The notes under the pieces are model-generated. The model saw nothing but the letters and a program-made list of their open reading frames with translations, searched no databases and was not told the origin of the DNA. Below are positions 17,797 through 25,745 of a stretch of 64,000 bases of DNA, piece by piece. Location: contig JBAGJY010000005.1 of assembly GCA_037034305.1 (NCBI GenBank), positions 263,881-327,880 of the forward strand. Direction: 5' to 3'. This DNA is from Streptantibioticus_A sp037034305 (GTDB taxonomy: Bacteria > Actinomycetota > Actinomycetes > Streptomycetales > Streptomycetaceae). Numbering within the stretch: position 1 is the stretch's first letter; each line of letters begins with the position of its first letter. Position numbers and translations under genes: made by a program.

Positions 17797-17821
17797 TCGC
17801 GCTGGCGGTCGGGGTTCGCCC
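17797..17821. repeat. left arm of a long inverted repeat
   Basis: The sequence around CGCTGGCGGTCGGGGTTCGCC is nearly the reverse complement of 18050-18074, differing by one substitution or insertion in the middle. A related direct copy of the core occurs at 17958-17977. Together they give a MITE- or REP-like layout. Confidence 0.5.
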
Positions 17822-18143
17822 TGCCGCCCGCCCGTCTGCCGCAGCGTGCCACCGTGCGGGGTGCGCTGTCCGGATTTTTCCCCACCCGGCCCCTTTCGCA
17901 GCCACCCCCGACCACGGCCAAGCCAGCGCGACGGCAGTCAAACGGCCGACGGCGAACGGGCGGTCGGGGGTTCGCCCACGCCACCCCCGAACCCGCAGCG
18001 CCACACGTGACGGCACCGCGAAGGCTGAACGGCGAACGGCCGGGCCGGCGGGCGAACGCCCGACCGCCAGCGCGCGCCAACCCGCCCCCGGACCTGCGGG
18101 GAATGTGACATTCACCGCTTAGCGCGGGGGGACTGTGCACACT

Positions 18144-18160
18144 GGTTACCCGCAAGTAGC
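18144..18160. promoter_or_regulatory. candidate operator upstream of fadA
   Basis: GGTTACCCGCAAGTAGC is an imperfect dyad centred on GC, with TAC/GTA arms, about 120 bases before the fadA start. It is the only palindrome-like element in the likely promoter. A TetR- or GntR-type fatty-acid regulator is an inference only. Confidence 0.35.
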
Positions 18161-18281
18161 ATGACGGTGTGAGCCGCCGCTGCTTCGCCATGCGGCGTCC
18201 TCTGCCGGGCTCCAGCCACACCGCGCGCCGCGGAGCGCCGCGCGCCCGGCGGCGAGCGAACACGAATGAGGGAGAGCCAAC

Positions 18282-19502
18282 GTGCCTCGTACCGCTAGGG
18301 ACGTCGTCTTCGTCGACGGCGTCCGCACCCCGTTCGGCAAGGCGGGCCCCAAGGGCATCTACCACGAGACCCGCGCCGACGACCTGGTGATCAAGTGCAT
18401 CCGGGAGCTGCTGCGGCGCAACCCGGACCTGCCGGCGGAGCGGATCGACGAGGTCGCCGTCGCCGCCACCACGCAGATCGGCGACCAGGGCCTGACCCTG
18501 GGCCGTACCGCGGGCATCCTCGCCGGACTGCCGAAGAGCGTCCCCGGCTTCTCCATCGACCGCATGTGCGCGGGCGCGATGACCGCGGTCACCACGACCT
18601 CGGGCGGCATCGCCTTCGGCGCCTACGACCTGGTCGTCGCCGGTGGTGTCGAGCACATGGGCCGCCACCCGATGGGCGAGGGCGTGGACCCCAACCCGCG
18701 TTTCGTCTCCGAGAAGCTGGTCGACGACTCCGCGCTGTTCATGGGCATGACGGCGGAGAACCTGCACGACCGCTTCCCGCACCTGACCAAGCAGCGCGCC
18801 GACGAGTACGCGGTGCGCAGCCAGGAGAAGGCGGCCAAGGCGTACGCCAACGGCAAGATCCAGCAGGATCTGGTGCCGATCTCGGTACGCCGCACCAACC
18901 CGGAGGCGGGCGAGACCGGTTGGGGCCTGGCCACCGCCGACGAGCCGATGCGTCCGGGCACCACGCTGGAGAGCCTGGCGAACCTCAAGACCCCGTTCCG
19001 CGCCCACGGCCGGGTCACGGCCGGTAACGCGGCGGGCCTCAACGACGGTGCCACCGCCTCGCTGCTGGCCGCCGAGGACGTGGCGAACGAGCTGGGCCTG
19101 CCGGTCAGGATGCGGCTGGTCAGCTACGCGTTCGCCGGTGTCGAGCCCGAGGTGATGGGCATCGGCCCGGTTCCGGCGACCGAGAAGGCGCTGGCCAAGG
19201 CGGGCCTGTCGATCTCCGACATCGGCCTGTTCGAGGTCAACGAGGCGTTCGCCGTCCAGGTGCTCGCGTTCCTCGACCACTACGGCATCGCGGACGACGA
19301 CCCGCGCGTCAACCAGTACGGCGGCGCGATCGCGTTCGGCCACCCGCTGGCGTCCTCCGGTGTCCGGCTGATGACGCAGCTGGCCCGCCAGTTCGAGGAG
19401 CAGCCGCAGGTCCGCTACGGCCTGACCACCATGTGCGTCGGCTTCGGCATGGGCGGCACCGTGATTTGGGAGAACCCGCACTTCGACGGAGGCAGCAAGT
19501 GA
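18282..19502 (+). CDS. fadA: acetyl-CoA C-acyltransferase (3-ketoacyl-CoA thiolase)
   Basis: Thiolase that cleaves 3-ketoacyl-CoA with CoA in fatty acid beta-oxidation. The 406-residue protein has the nucleophile Cys in IDRMCAGAMTA (about residue 94), the NEAFAVQVLAF motif, GHPLASSGVRLMTQ with the catalytic His, and the second catalytic Cys in TTMCVGFGMGG. It overlaps fadB by 4 bases (GTGA), so the two subunits of a trifunctional-like complex are translationally coupled. The GTG start follows GAGGGAGAG at a good distance. Confidence 0.95.
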   Translation: MPRTARDVVFVDGVRTPFGKAGPKGIYHETRADDLVIKCIRELLRRNPDLPAERIDEVAVAATTQIGDQGLTLGRTAGILAGLPKSVPGFSIDRMCAGAMTAVTTTSGGIAFGAYDLVVAGGVEHMGRHPMGEGVDPNPRFVSEKLVDDSALFMGMTAENLHDRFPHLTKQRADEYAVRSQEKAAKAYANGKIQQDLVPISVRRTNPEAGETGWGLATADEPMRPGTTLESLANLKTPFRAHGRVTAGNAAGLNDGATASLLAAEDVANELGLPVRMRLVSYAFAGVEPEVMGIGPVPATEKALAKAGLSISDIGLFEVNEAFAVQVLAFLDHYGIADDDPRVNQYGGAIAFGHPLASSGVRLMTQLARQFEEQPQVRYGLTTMCVGFGMGGTVIWENPHFDGGSK

Positions 19503-21628
19503 CCACCACCGCCGAGCTTTTGAAGGGCGCAGCGGAGCTGTTCCCGGACGAGGTCGTCACCCAGGCGCACGTACGGCACCTCGAACTCCCGCTGGGTGCC
19601 GGGAAGTTCGCCCTGATCACGCTGGACAACGGCCTGGACCACACCAAGCCGACCACCTTCGGCCCGCAGTCGCTCGCCAACCTCAACACGGCGATCGACC
19701 AGGTGGACAAGGAGGCCGCGGACGGCGAGATCGTCGGTGTGGGCATCACCGGCAAGCCGTTCATCTTCGCGGTCGGCGCCGACCTCAAGGGCGTTGAGCT
19801 GCTGAAGCGGCACGAGGACGCGCTGGCCATCGGCAAGGGCGGCCACGACGTCTTCAAGCGGCTGTCCGCGCTCGCCGTTCCCACCTTCGCGTACTACAAC
19901 GGCGCGGCGATGGGCGGCGGTGTCGAGGTCGGTCTGCACTGCTCGTACCGTACGGTCTCCAAGGCCGTGCCCGCGTTCTCGCTGCCCGAGGTGTTCCTCG
20001 GTCTGGTGCCGGGCTGGGGCGGCTGCACGCTGCTGCCGAACCTGATCGGCGCGGACCGCGCGGTGAGCGTGATCATCGAGAACTCGCTCAACCAGAACAA
20101 GCAGCTGAAGGGTTCACAGGTCTTCGAACTCGGCATCGCCGACGCGATCTTCGAGGGCGCGGACTTCCTGGAGCAGTCGCTGGCCTGGACCGCGTCCGTC
20201 CTCAAGGGCGACACCGAGGTCGTACGGGCCGAGGTGGACCGCGGCGAGGCCTGGGACCAGGCCGTGGAGCGCGGCCGGTTCATCGCCGACGGCAAGGTGC
20301 ACGGCGCCGCCCCGGCCGCGTACCGCGCGCTGGACATCATCGCCGGTGCCAAGAACGGCGACCTGCGGCAGGGCTTCGACGCCGAGGACCAGGCGCTCGC
20401 CGACCTGATCATGGGCGGTGAACTGCGCGCCGGGATCTACGCGTTCAACCTGGTGCAAAAGCGCGGCAAGCGCCCGGCCGGTGCGCCGGACAAGAACCTG
20501 GCCCGCCCGGTCAGCAAGGTCGGCGTGGTCGGCGCCGGTCTGATGGCCTCCCAGCTGGCGCTGCTGTTCGCCCGCCGCCTCGAGGTGCCGGTCGTGCTGA
20601 CCGACATCGACCAGGAGCGCATCGACAAGGGCGTGGGCTACGTCCACGGCGAGATCGACAAGCTGCTCGCCAAGGGCCGGGTGAACAACGACAAGGCCAA
20701 CCGGCTCAAGGCGCTGGTGTCCGGCTCGCTGGACAAGGCGGCCGCCTTCGGTGACGCGGACTTCGTCATCGAGGCCGTCTTCGAGGAGATGGGCGTCAAG
20801 CAGAAGGTGTTCGCCGAGGTGGAGGCGGTCGTCGGACCGGACACCATCTTGGCCACCAACACCTCCTCGCTGTCGGTGAGCGAGATGGCGTCGAAGCTCC
20901 AGCACCCGGAGCGGGTCGTCGGCTTCCACTTCTTCAACCCGGTCGCGGTGCTGCCGCTGCTGGAGATCGTGCGCGGCGAGCAGACCGACGACGCCTCGCT
21001 GGCCACCGCCTTCGGCGTGGCGAAGAAGCTGAAGAAGACCGCCGTTCTGGTCAAGGACGCCCCGGCGTTCGTGGTCAACCGGATCCTGACCCGCTTCATG
21101 GGCGAGATCCAGAACGTCATCGACGAGGGCACCTCGGTCGAGGTCGCCGAGAAGGCGATCGAGCCGCTGGGCCTGCCGATGTCCCCGCTGGTGCTGCTGG
21201 AGCTGGTCGGCCCGGCGATCGGTCTGCACGTGTCGGAGACGCTGCACGGCGCCTTCCCGGAGCGCTTCAAGGTCTCGGAGAACCTGGCCGCGGTGGTCAA
21301 GGCGGGCAAGCGCGGCTTCTACGTCTACGACTCCGGCAAGCCGGAGCTGGACCCCGAGGTCGCGGCGCTGCTCAAGCAGGGCGACGTCCAGCTCACCGAG
21401 GAGCAGGTGCGCGACCGGGTGCTGGACGCGGTGGCGCAGGAGATCGGCCTGATGCTGGACGAGGGCGTGGTGGCCGAGGCGCAGGACATCGACCTGTGCC
21501 TGATCACCGGCGCGGGCTGGCCGTTCCACCTGGGCGGCATCACCCCGTACCTGGACCGCGAGGGCGTCTCGGAGCGGGTGAACGGCAAGCGGTTCCTCGC
21601 CCCGGGCGTGGCCAGCGTCCCGGCGTGA
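19499..21628 (+). CDS. fadB: 3-hydroxyacyl-CoA dehydrogenase/enoyl-CoA hydratase (FadB/FadJ-like)
   Basis: Multifunctional beta-oxidation subunit of 709 residues. The N-terminal crotonase domain has FIFAVGADLKGVELL and AAMGGGVEVGLHCSYR, and PEVFLGLVPGWGG carries the second catalytic acid. From about residue 340 the NAD-binding motif KVGVVGAGLMASQLA starts the dehydrogenase. GFHFFNPVAVLPLLEIV holds the catalytic His. A duplicated C-terminal helical domain follows. The GTG start overlaps the fadA stop. A strong terminator follows the stop. Confidence 0.95.
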   Translation: MTTTAELLKGAAELFPDEVVTQAHVRHLELPLGAGKFALITLDNGLDHTKPTTFGPQSLANLNTAIDQVDKEAADGEIVGVGITGKPFIFAVGADLKGVELLKRHEDALAIGKGGHDVFKRLSALAVPTFAYYNGAAMGGGVEVGLHCSYRTVSKAVPAFSLPEVFLGLVPGWGGCTLLPNLIGADRAVSVIIENSLNQNKQLKGSQVFELGIADAIFEGADFLEQSLAWTASVLKGDTEVVRAEVDRGEAWDQAVERGRFIADGKVHGAAPAAYRALDIIAGAKNGDLRQGFDAEDQALADLIMGGELRAGIYAFNLVQKRGKRPAGAPDKNLARPVSKVGVVGAGLMASQLALLFARRLEVPVVLTDIDQERIDKGVGYVHGEIDKLLAKGRVNNDKANRLKALVSGSLDKAAAFGDADFVIEAVFEEMGVKQKVFAEVEAVVGPDTILATNTSSLSVSEMASKLQHPERVVGFHFFNPVAVLPLLEIVRGEQTDDASLATAFGVAKKLKKTAVLVKDAPAFVVNRILTRFMGEIQNVIDEGTSVEVAEKAIEPLGLPMSPLVLLELVGPAIGLHVSETLHGAFPERFKVSENLAAVVKAGKRGFYVYDSGKPELDPEVAALLKQGDVQLTEEQVRDRVLDAVAQEIGLMLDEGVVAEAQDIDLCLITGAGWPFHLGGITPYLDREGVSERVNGKRFLAPGVASVPA

Positions 21629-21642
21629 CCGGGTGACGCGCC

Positions 21643-21680
21643 AGGGCCGCCCGGGAGTTGTCCCCTCCCGGGCGGCCCTT
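21643..21680. terminator. bidirectional terminator between fadB and the SPFH gene
   Basis: AGGGCCGCCCGGGA and TCCCGGGCGGCCCT form a perfect 14-base stem with a 9-base loop, followed by TTTCG on the plus strand. It lies between convergent genes and can serve both. Confidence 0.85.
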
Positions 21681-21693
21681 TCGTGCCGCCGCT

Positions 21694-22680
21694 TCAACCC
21701 GGCGGCCTGCCGGGGCCGCACAGGGCGGCGGTCAGGTCCTTGACCAGCACGGTGCGCGCGTGGTCGTCCAGGGTGATGCGGCCCCGGTCGGTGAGGCCGC
21801 AGACCGTTTCGGCGACCGTGGTGACGACATCGCCGATCAGCGCCTGACGGTGCCGGGCGTCCAGTGCCGCCAGCTGCCTGCGCCGCATGATCACGGCGAC
21901 CTCGGGCGCGTAGTCGATGCGCATCGGCCGGGCCGAGACGATCTCGATGCCCACCGGGCGCATCTCCTCCATCAGCGCCAGGGTCAGCGCGTCGCCCACG
22001 TGGTCGGTGTCGCGCAGCGTCCGGGAGCGGGTGCGGAAGTCGTCGGTGGGCAGCCGGGACAGTACCCGGGTCACCGCGCACTCCATCTGGTCGCGCAGGT
22101 AGACGACGTGGTTGTCGACCGCGAAGCAGGCGCGGGCGGTGTCCCGTACCCGCCAGACCAGCAGCACCGTGGCGTGCAGCCGGGTGCCGTCGGCGTCCAC
22201 CGCCTCGATGGGCCGGCTGCGCCAGTGCCGCAGCGCCACGTCCACCCGGCGTCTGGTGAACAGCGGGTTGATCCACAGCAGTCCGGTGCGCCGCACGGTG
22301 CCGCGGTAGCCGCCGCACCAGGTGAGCACCCACACGCTGCCGGGTCGGCCGCGGTTGAGCCCGCCGACGGCGATCGCGGCCAGCGCTGCGAGCAGCATCA
22401 CCGCGCCCCACGTCGCGTAGTCGGCCCCGTAACCCGGGCTGCCGGGCAGCACCTCGTACCCGGCGACCCGGTCCGGGAGCACTCCCCGCCACGACAGCAG
22501 CCACAGCGCGGCGCCCGCGGCGGCGGCGCCGGTGCTGACCGCCAACCAGCCCGGCAGACAGGGGCCTTGGCGTTCCGTCGGCTCGGTGGCGGTGGGTGCC
22601 CGTTCCGTGGCAGTGGCGACGGATCCGGCGAACACCGGTAGCACCATGGCTCCGCCCTCCGTCATCCAGCCGCCCAGCAC
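21694..22680 (-). CDS. SPFH/band 7 domain membrane protein
   Basis: A 328-residue protein with two N-terminal membrane segments (WLAVSTGAAAAGAALWLL and ATWGAVMLLAALAAIAVGGL) and a cytoplasmic or surface SPFH domain. The domain shows GYRGTVRRTGLLWINPLFTRR, VLLVWRVRDTARACFAVD and the helix ALMEEMRPVGIEIVSARPMRIDYAPE. Such proteins form membrane microdomain scaffolds. No NfeD partner is nearby. The GTG start has GGAG six bases upstream. ATG codons 5 and 11 codons further in are alternatives. Confidence 0.85.
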   Translation of the reverse strand: MLGGWMTEGGAMVLPVFAGSVATATERAPTATEPTERQGPCLPGWLAVSTGAAAAGAALWLLSWRGVLPDRVAGYEVLPGSPGYGADYATWGAVMLLAALAAIAVGGLNRGRPGSVWVLTWCGGYRGTVRRTGLLWINPLFTRRRVDVALRHWRSRPIEAVDADGTRLHATVLLVWRVRDTARACFAVDNHVVYLRDQMECAVTRVLSRLPTDDFRTRSRTLRDTDHVGDALTLALMEEMRPVGIEIVSARPMRIDYAPEVAVIMRRRQLAALDARHRQALIGDVVTTVAETVCGLTDRGRITLDDHARTVLVKDLTAALCGPGRPPG

Positions 22681-22785
22681 CTAGGGCTCCATCCTGCGAG
22701 CCGTTCGGTGCGAATCGGCGGAAGGCAGGCCGGGCGAGTCGGATTATGTGTTTTTAATGCTCCGGTTGGCGGAGTGATGCCGGTG

Positions 22786-23691
22786 TCAGCCCGCGGACGG
22801 CCTGGCGGACGGCGCGCTCGACGCGGAGGCCGCGGCGGACGGCTTGGCGGAGGCCGAAGCGGAACCGGAAGCGGAAGGCGTCGGCTGGGCGTCGGCGCGG
22901 GCCGCCGCCTGCTGCACCAGGGAGACCAGCTTGTCCGGGGTCAGCCCGTCCTTGGCCGGGGACACCGTCTGGCCATTGATCTGCAACACCGGCACGTCGC
23001 CGAGACCGTCGTGCTGGTACTTCTTCTGCGAGGCGATGACCCAGCCGCCGTGGTCGTCGTCGCTGACGCAGGGCACGAACTCGGAGGCCTGGAGCTTCTC
23101 CGACTTGGGCAGCCCGGGCAGCTTGTCCGCCAGCTTCTCCAGGTACGCGGCGCTGGCGAACTTGTCGTGCGCCCGCGCGGGCTGGTGCTTCCACAGCTGC
23201 TTGACGTACGCCTCGAACTGGTCCTTGCCCTGGTCCTGGGCACAGGCCACGGCGTTGGCGGCCATCGCGGAGCCCCTGCCGCCCAGCTTGGCGTCGGTCG
23301 CGGTGACCAGGCGGTACTCGATCCGGGCCTGGCCGGAGTTGAGCAGCCGGTCGAAGGTGCTGGCGTAGCTCTGCGCGAACGTCTTGGACTGCGGGCTGCG
23401 CATGTCCATGTACACGGTGACGGTGACCGGCACCGCGGGGTTGATCGGAATGCTCAGCGGAGCCGCACTGGGAACGCCGTTCGGGGGCTTGACGTCGGTG
23501 TTCTTGCCAGCCCGCACGTGTGCGCCGATGAGCGCGGACACCACGAAGATCGCCGCGACGGCGACGATCGCCGCCGAGTAGGGACGCCAGCGGTGCCAGC
23601 CGCCCCGGGGGCCCATCGTGCCCGAGGCCGTCGGCCCATCCTGCCCGGTGGCCCCCTGCGACCCCTTGGACTCTGCCATCACGCGTCCCAT
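22786..23691 (-). CDS. membrane-anchored thioredoxin-fold (DsbA-like) protein
   Basis: A 301-residue extracytoplasmic protein with a short cytoplasmic tail, one membrane anchor (YSAAIVAVAAIFVVSALIGA) and a DsbA/thioredoxin-like domain. The domain begins VTVTVYMDMRSPQSKTFAQSY and contains DVPVLQINGQTV, the cis-Pro loop. The usual CxxC is replaced by SPQS, so classical disulfide exchange is unlikely. A Ser/Ala/Pro tail follows. ATG at 23691, GTG at 23682 and ATG at 23679 are all possible starts, because AGGAAG sits just before the first. Confidence 0.82.
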   Translation of the reverse strand: MGRVMAESKGSQGATGQDGPTASGTMGPRGGWHRWRPYSAAIVAVAAIFVVSALIGAHVRAGKNTDVKPPNGVPSAAPLSIPINPAVPVTVTVYMDMRSPQSKTFAQSYASTFDRLLNSGQARIEYRLVTATDAKLGGRGSAMAANAVACAQDQGKDQFEAYVKQLWKHQPARAHDKFASAAYLEKLADKLPGLPKSEKLQASEFVPCVSDDDHGGWVIASQKKYQHDGLGDVPVLQINGQTVSPAKDGLTPDKLVSLVQQAAARADAQPTPSASGSASASAKPSAAASASSAPSARPSAG

Positions 23692-23717
23692 CACTTCCTG
23701 CGTTGCCCTACCGCGCC

Positions 23718-23742
23718 TGTATACCACCGCCCCCGGGGGCGG
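23718..23742. promoter_or_regulatory. divergent promoter region with a 16-base perfect palindrome
   Basis: CCGCCCCCGGGGGCGG (23727-23742) is a perfect palindrome in the 71-base gap between divergent genes. Directly beside it the minus strand reads TATACA (23718-23723), a good -10 for the thioredoxin-fold gene that would leave a leader of about 20 bases. No matching -35 is seen. Confidence 0.45.
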
Positions 23743-23762
23743 GACCGTGTCAGGGTAGGCCC

Positions 23763-24173
23763 ATGACCTTTGAACCGCTGCTTGTCGTGGACGCGGCCAA
23801 CACCGTGGGGGCCGTGCCGGACGGCTGGTGGCGGGACCGGCACGGCGCCACCGAGCGGCTGCGCGACGCCCTGGCGCCGCTGGCCGCGCGCGGCTTCCCG
23901 GAAGGCGCCGACGTTCCCCGGTGGGCACGGCACACGCCCCTGGAGGTCGTCCTGGTCGTGGAGGGCGCGGCACGCGAGGTGGCCGCGGTGCCGGGGATAC
24001 GGGTGGAGGCGGCACCGGGCAGCGGCGACGACCGGATGGTCGAGCTGCTGGAGCGGGCCGCCCGGGAGACTCCCGGCCGCCCGCTGCTGCTGGTCACCGC
24101 GGACCGCGCGCTGCGTGAGCGGGCCGCCGCCCACGGCGCCGCGGCCGTGGGGCCGCGTGCGGTGCGGCCATGA
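23763..24173 (+). CDS. NYN/PIN-like domain protein
   Basis: A 136-residue cytoplasmic protein often labelled NTP pyrophosphohydrolase in Streptomyces, although no MazG or Nudix motif is present. It begins LLVVDAANTVGAVPDGWW, which has the Asp and Asn of NYN/PIN-type nucleases. Further on are EAAPGSGDDRMVELLER and LLLVTADRALRERA, which hold the other conserved acids. The order fits a small metal-dependent RNA-processing fold. The target is unknown. It converges on the GT39-like gene with an 11-base gap. Confidence 0.78.
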   Translation: MTFEPLLVVDAANTVGAVPDGWWRDRHGATERLRDALAPLAARGFPEGADVPRWARHTPLEVVLVVEGAAREVAAVPGIRVEAAPGSGDDRMVELLERAARETPGRPLLLVTADRALRERAAAHGAAAVGPRAVRP

Positions 24174-24184
24174 CGACCGCGGCG

Positions 24185-25693
24185 CTATGACCGCCTGACG
24201 TAGAGCACCGCGCCGTCGGCGGTGGCGGAGCGCTGGTAGCCCGCCAGCAACCGGCGGAAGGCGGGGATACGCGCCGGGCCGTACGGCTGGCCCCGCGAGT
24301 CGTCCACGATCAGGGCGGGCGGGCGGCCTTCCACCTCCTGCCGGAAGGTGCGCCAGGCGCCCGGCACCGCGTACCGCTCACCGACCCGCGCGCCGCCGCG
24401 GCCACCGCTGAAGTTGGTGAGGAACCCGGCGGTCAGATAGCGGCTGGCGGGGGCGCGGCCGGACAGCCAGTACTCCTCGGGGTGCATGCCCCAGATCAGG
24501 ACCGTCTCCCCGGGCGCGGTGCGGTCCGCGATCGCGGCGGCGACCCGGCTCGCGTGGTCCAGGTCGCCGCGCGGCGCCGCCAGCCCCCAGACCGCGAAGC
24601 CGCAGGCCGCCAGCGCCGTCCACCCGGCGGCCGGGCGCCACCAGCGCGGCAGCCGCCGCAGCGCCGCCACGCCGAGCAGCACCAGCGGCGGCAGCAACTG
24701 CAGGTAGTAGTGGCCGTAGAACTGGAAGCCGGTGGTGACCGCCACCGCTGAGGCGGCCAGCCATATCCACAGGTCCGACTCGGCGAACCGGCGCCGCCCG
24801 GCCAGCAGGAACAGCACCGGAACCACCGCCCCCGCACAGGCGGCGGCCAGGATCCCGGTGTTGCCCAGCGCCCGCCCGGCGGCGACCAGCCACGCACCGC
24901 TCACCGACAGATAGGACCCCGAGCCGGTCACCGTCCAGAACACGAACCGGTGCGCGCCCAGTGCCAGCGCCACGGCGAGCACCGGCGCCAGGAAGCCGAC
25001 CGCGAGGGCGCCCAGCGCCCGTGCTCGCCGCGGCCCCGACCGCCACAGCAGCCAGGCCACGGGCAGCAGCACCGCGCCGCCGGTCTGTTTGGTGAGCGCG
25101 GCGCCCGCCACCGCGAGCCCGGCGAGCGCGCCCCAGCGCGCCGCCGACCGGTCGCGGGCGAGGTCCGCGCACAGCACGGCCGCCACCGTCCACGGGAGCA
25201 TGAAGACCTCGAAGGTCGCCGCCTGGCTGTCCTCCGGGGAGAGCCCGATGGAGAGCAGCAGATGACCGGCGCCCGCGGCGACTCCCGCCAGGTCCCCCCA
25301 GCGGCGCCGGGCGAGGGCGGCCAGCAGCGCCGCGGTGACCAGTTGGGCGACCACCGCGGCGATCCGCGGCGGGGTCAGCGAGCCGTCCCCGAACAGCCAG
25401 AACGCGCCCTGGTAGAGCCAGGGCAGCAGCGGTGGCTTGCGGTCCACCACCGTGTCGTAGAGCACGCCGCCGTGCGCCAGCATCCGGGCCTGGGTGGCGA
25501 GGAAGCCCTCGTCCGGGTTCCAGATCGGGCGCAGGAAGGACGGCAGCCGGGTCAGGACGGCCAGCAGCGCCAGTGCCGGGAGCAGCCGCGGCCAGTAGTG
25601 GCGCGAGCCCCCGCGGGCCGCCGCGGTGCGCTCGCCCCGCTGCGACGGCAGCGCCGCCGACGCGACACCGGCGGTCTCGGGGGCGGCAGGCAT
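24185..25693 (-). CDS. GT39-like membrane glycosyltransferase
   Basis: A polytopic membrane protein of about 502 residues with ten or more hydrophobic segments. The first extracytoplasmic loop contains IWNPDEGFLATQARM, the Asp-Glu motif of the GT-C/PMT/ArnT superfamily. RKPPLLPWLYQGAFWLFG follows, as in GT39 members. The C-terminal soluble part includes VLIWGMHPEEYWLSGR. It is predicted to transfer a sugar from a polyprenyl-phosphate donor to an unknown acceptor. I chose the ATG at MPAAPETAG. A GTG 9 codons earlier is possible. Confidence 0.82.
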   Translation of the reverse strand: MPAAPETAGVASAALPSQRGERTAAARGGSRHYWPRLLPALALLAVLTRLPSFLRPIWNPDEGFLATQARMLAHGGVLYDTVVDRKPPLLPWLYQGAFWLFGDGSLTPPRIAAVVAQLVTAALLAALARRRWGDLAGVAAGAGHLLLSIGLSPEDSQAATFEVFMLPWTVAAVLCADLARDRSAARWGALAGLAVAGAALTKQTGGAVLLPVAWLLWRSGPRRARALGALAVGFLAPVLAVALALGAHRFVFWTVTGSGSYLSVSGAWLVAAGRALGNTGILAAACAGAVVPVLFLLAGRRRFAESDLWIWLAASAVAVTTGFQFYGHYYLQLLPPLVLLGVAALRRLPRWWRPAAGWTALAACGFAVWGLAAPRGDLDHASRVAAAIADRTAPGETVLIWGMHPEEYWLSGRAPASRYLTAGFLTNFSGGRGGARVGERYAVPGAWRTFRQEVEGRPPALIVDDSRGQPYGPARIPAFRRLLAGYQRSATADGAVLYVRRS

Positions 25694-25745
25694 GCGGTCC
25701 AACGTACCCGCCGGGGCCACGGACGGGAAAACGAGGCGTGTCCGG

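Larger units (their letters stand above)
17794..18281. other. 488-base intergenic region with inverted and direct repeats
   Basis: No convincing gene lies here. Open frames give Pro/Arg-rich peptides without ribosome binding sites. The region is bounded by an imperfect inverted repeat of about 25 bases (17797-17821 and 18050-18074, core GGCGGTCGGG...TTCGCCC), and a third copy of the core is at 17958-17977. The right end (18110-18281) is less GC-rich and should hold the fadA promoter and the candidate operator at 18144-18160. Confidence 0.5.

Noticed and set aside
17854..18108. 84-codon open frame upstream of fadA
   Set aside because: There is no ribosome binding site, and the product is Pro/Arg-rich and mostly made of the local repeats.
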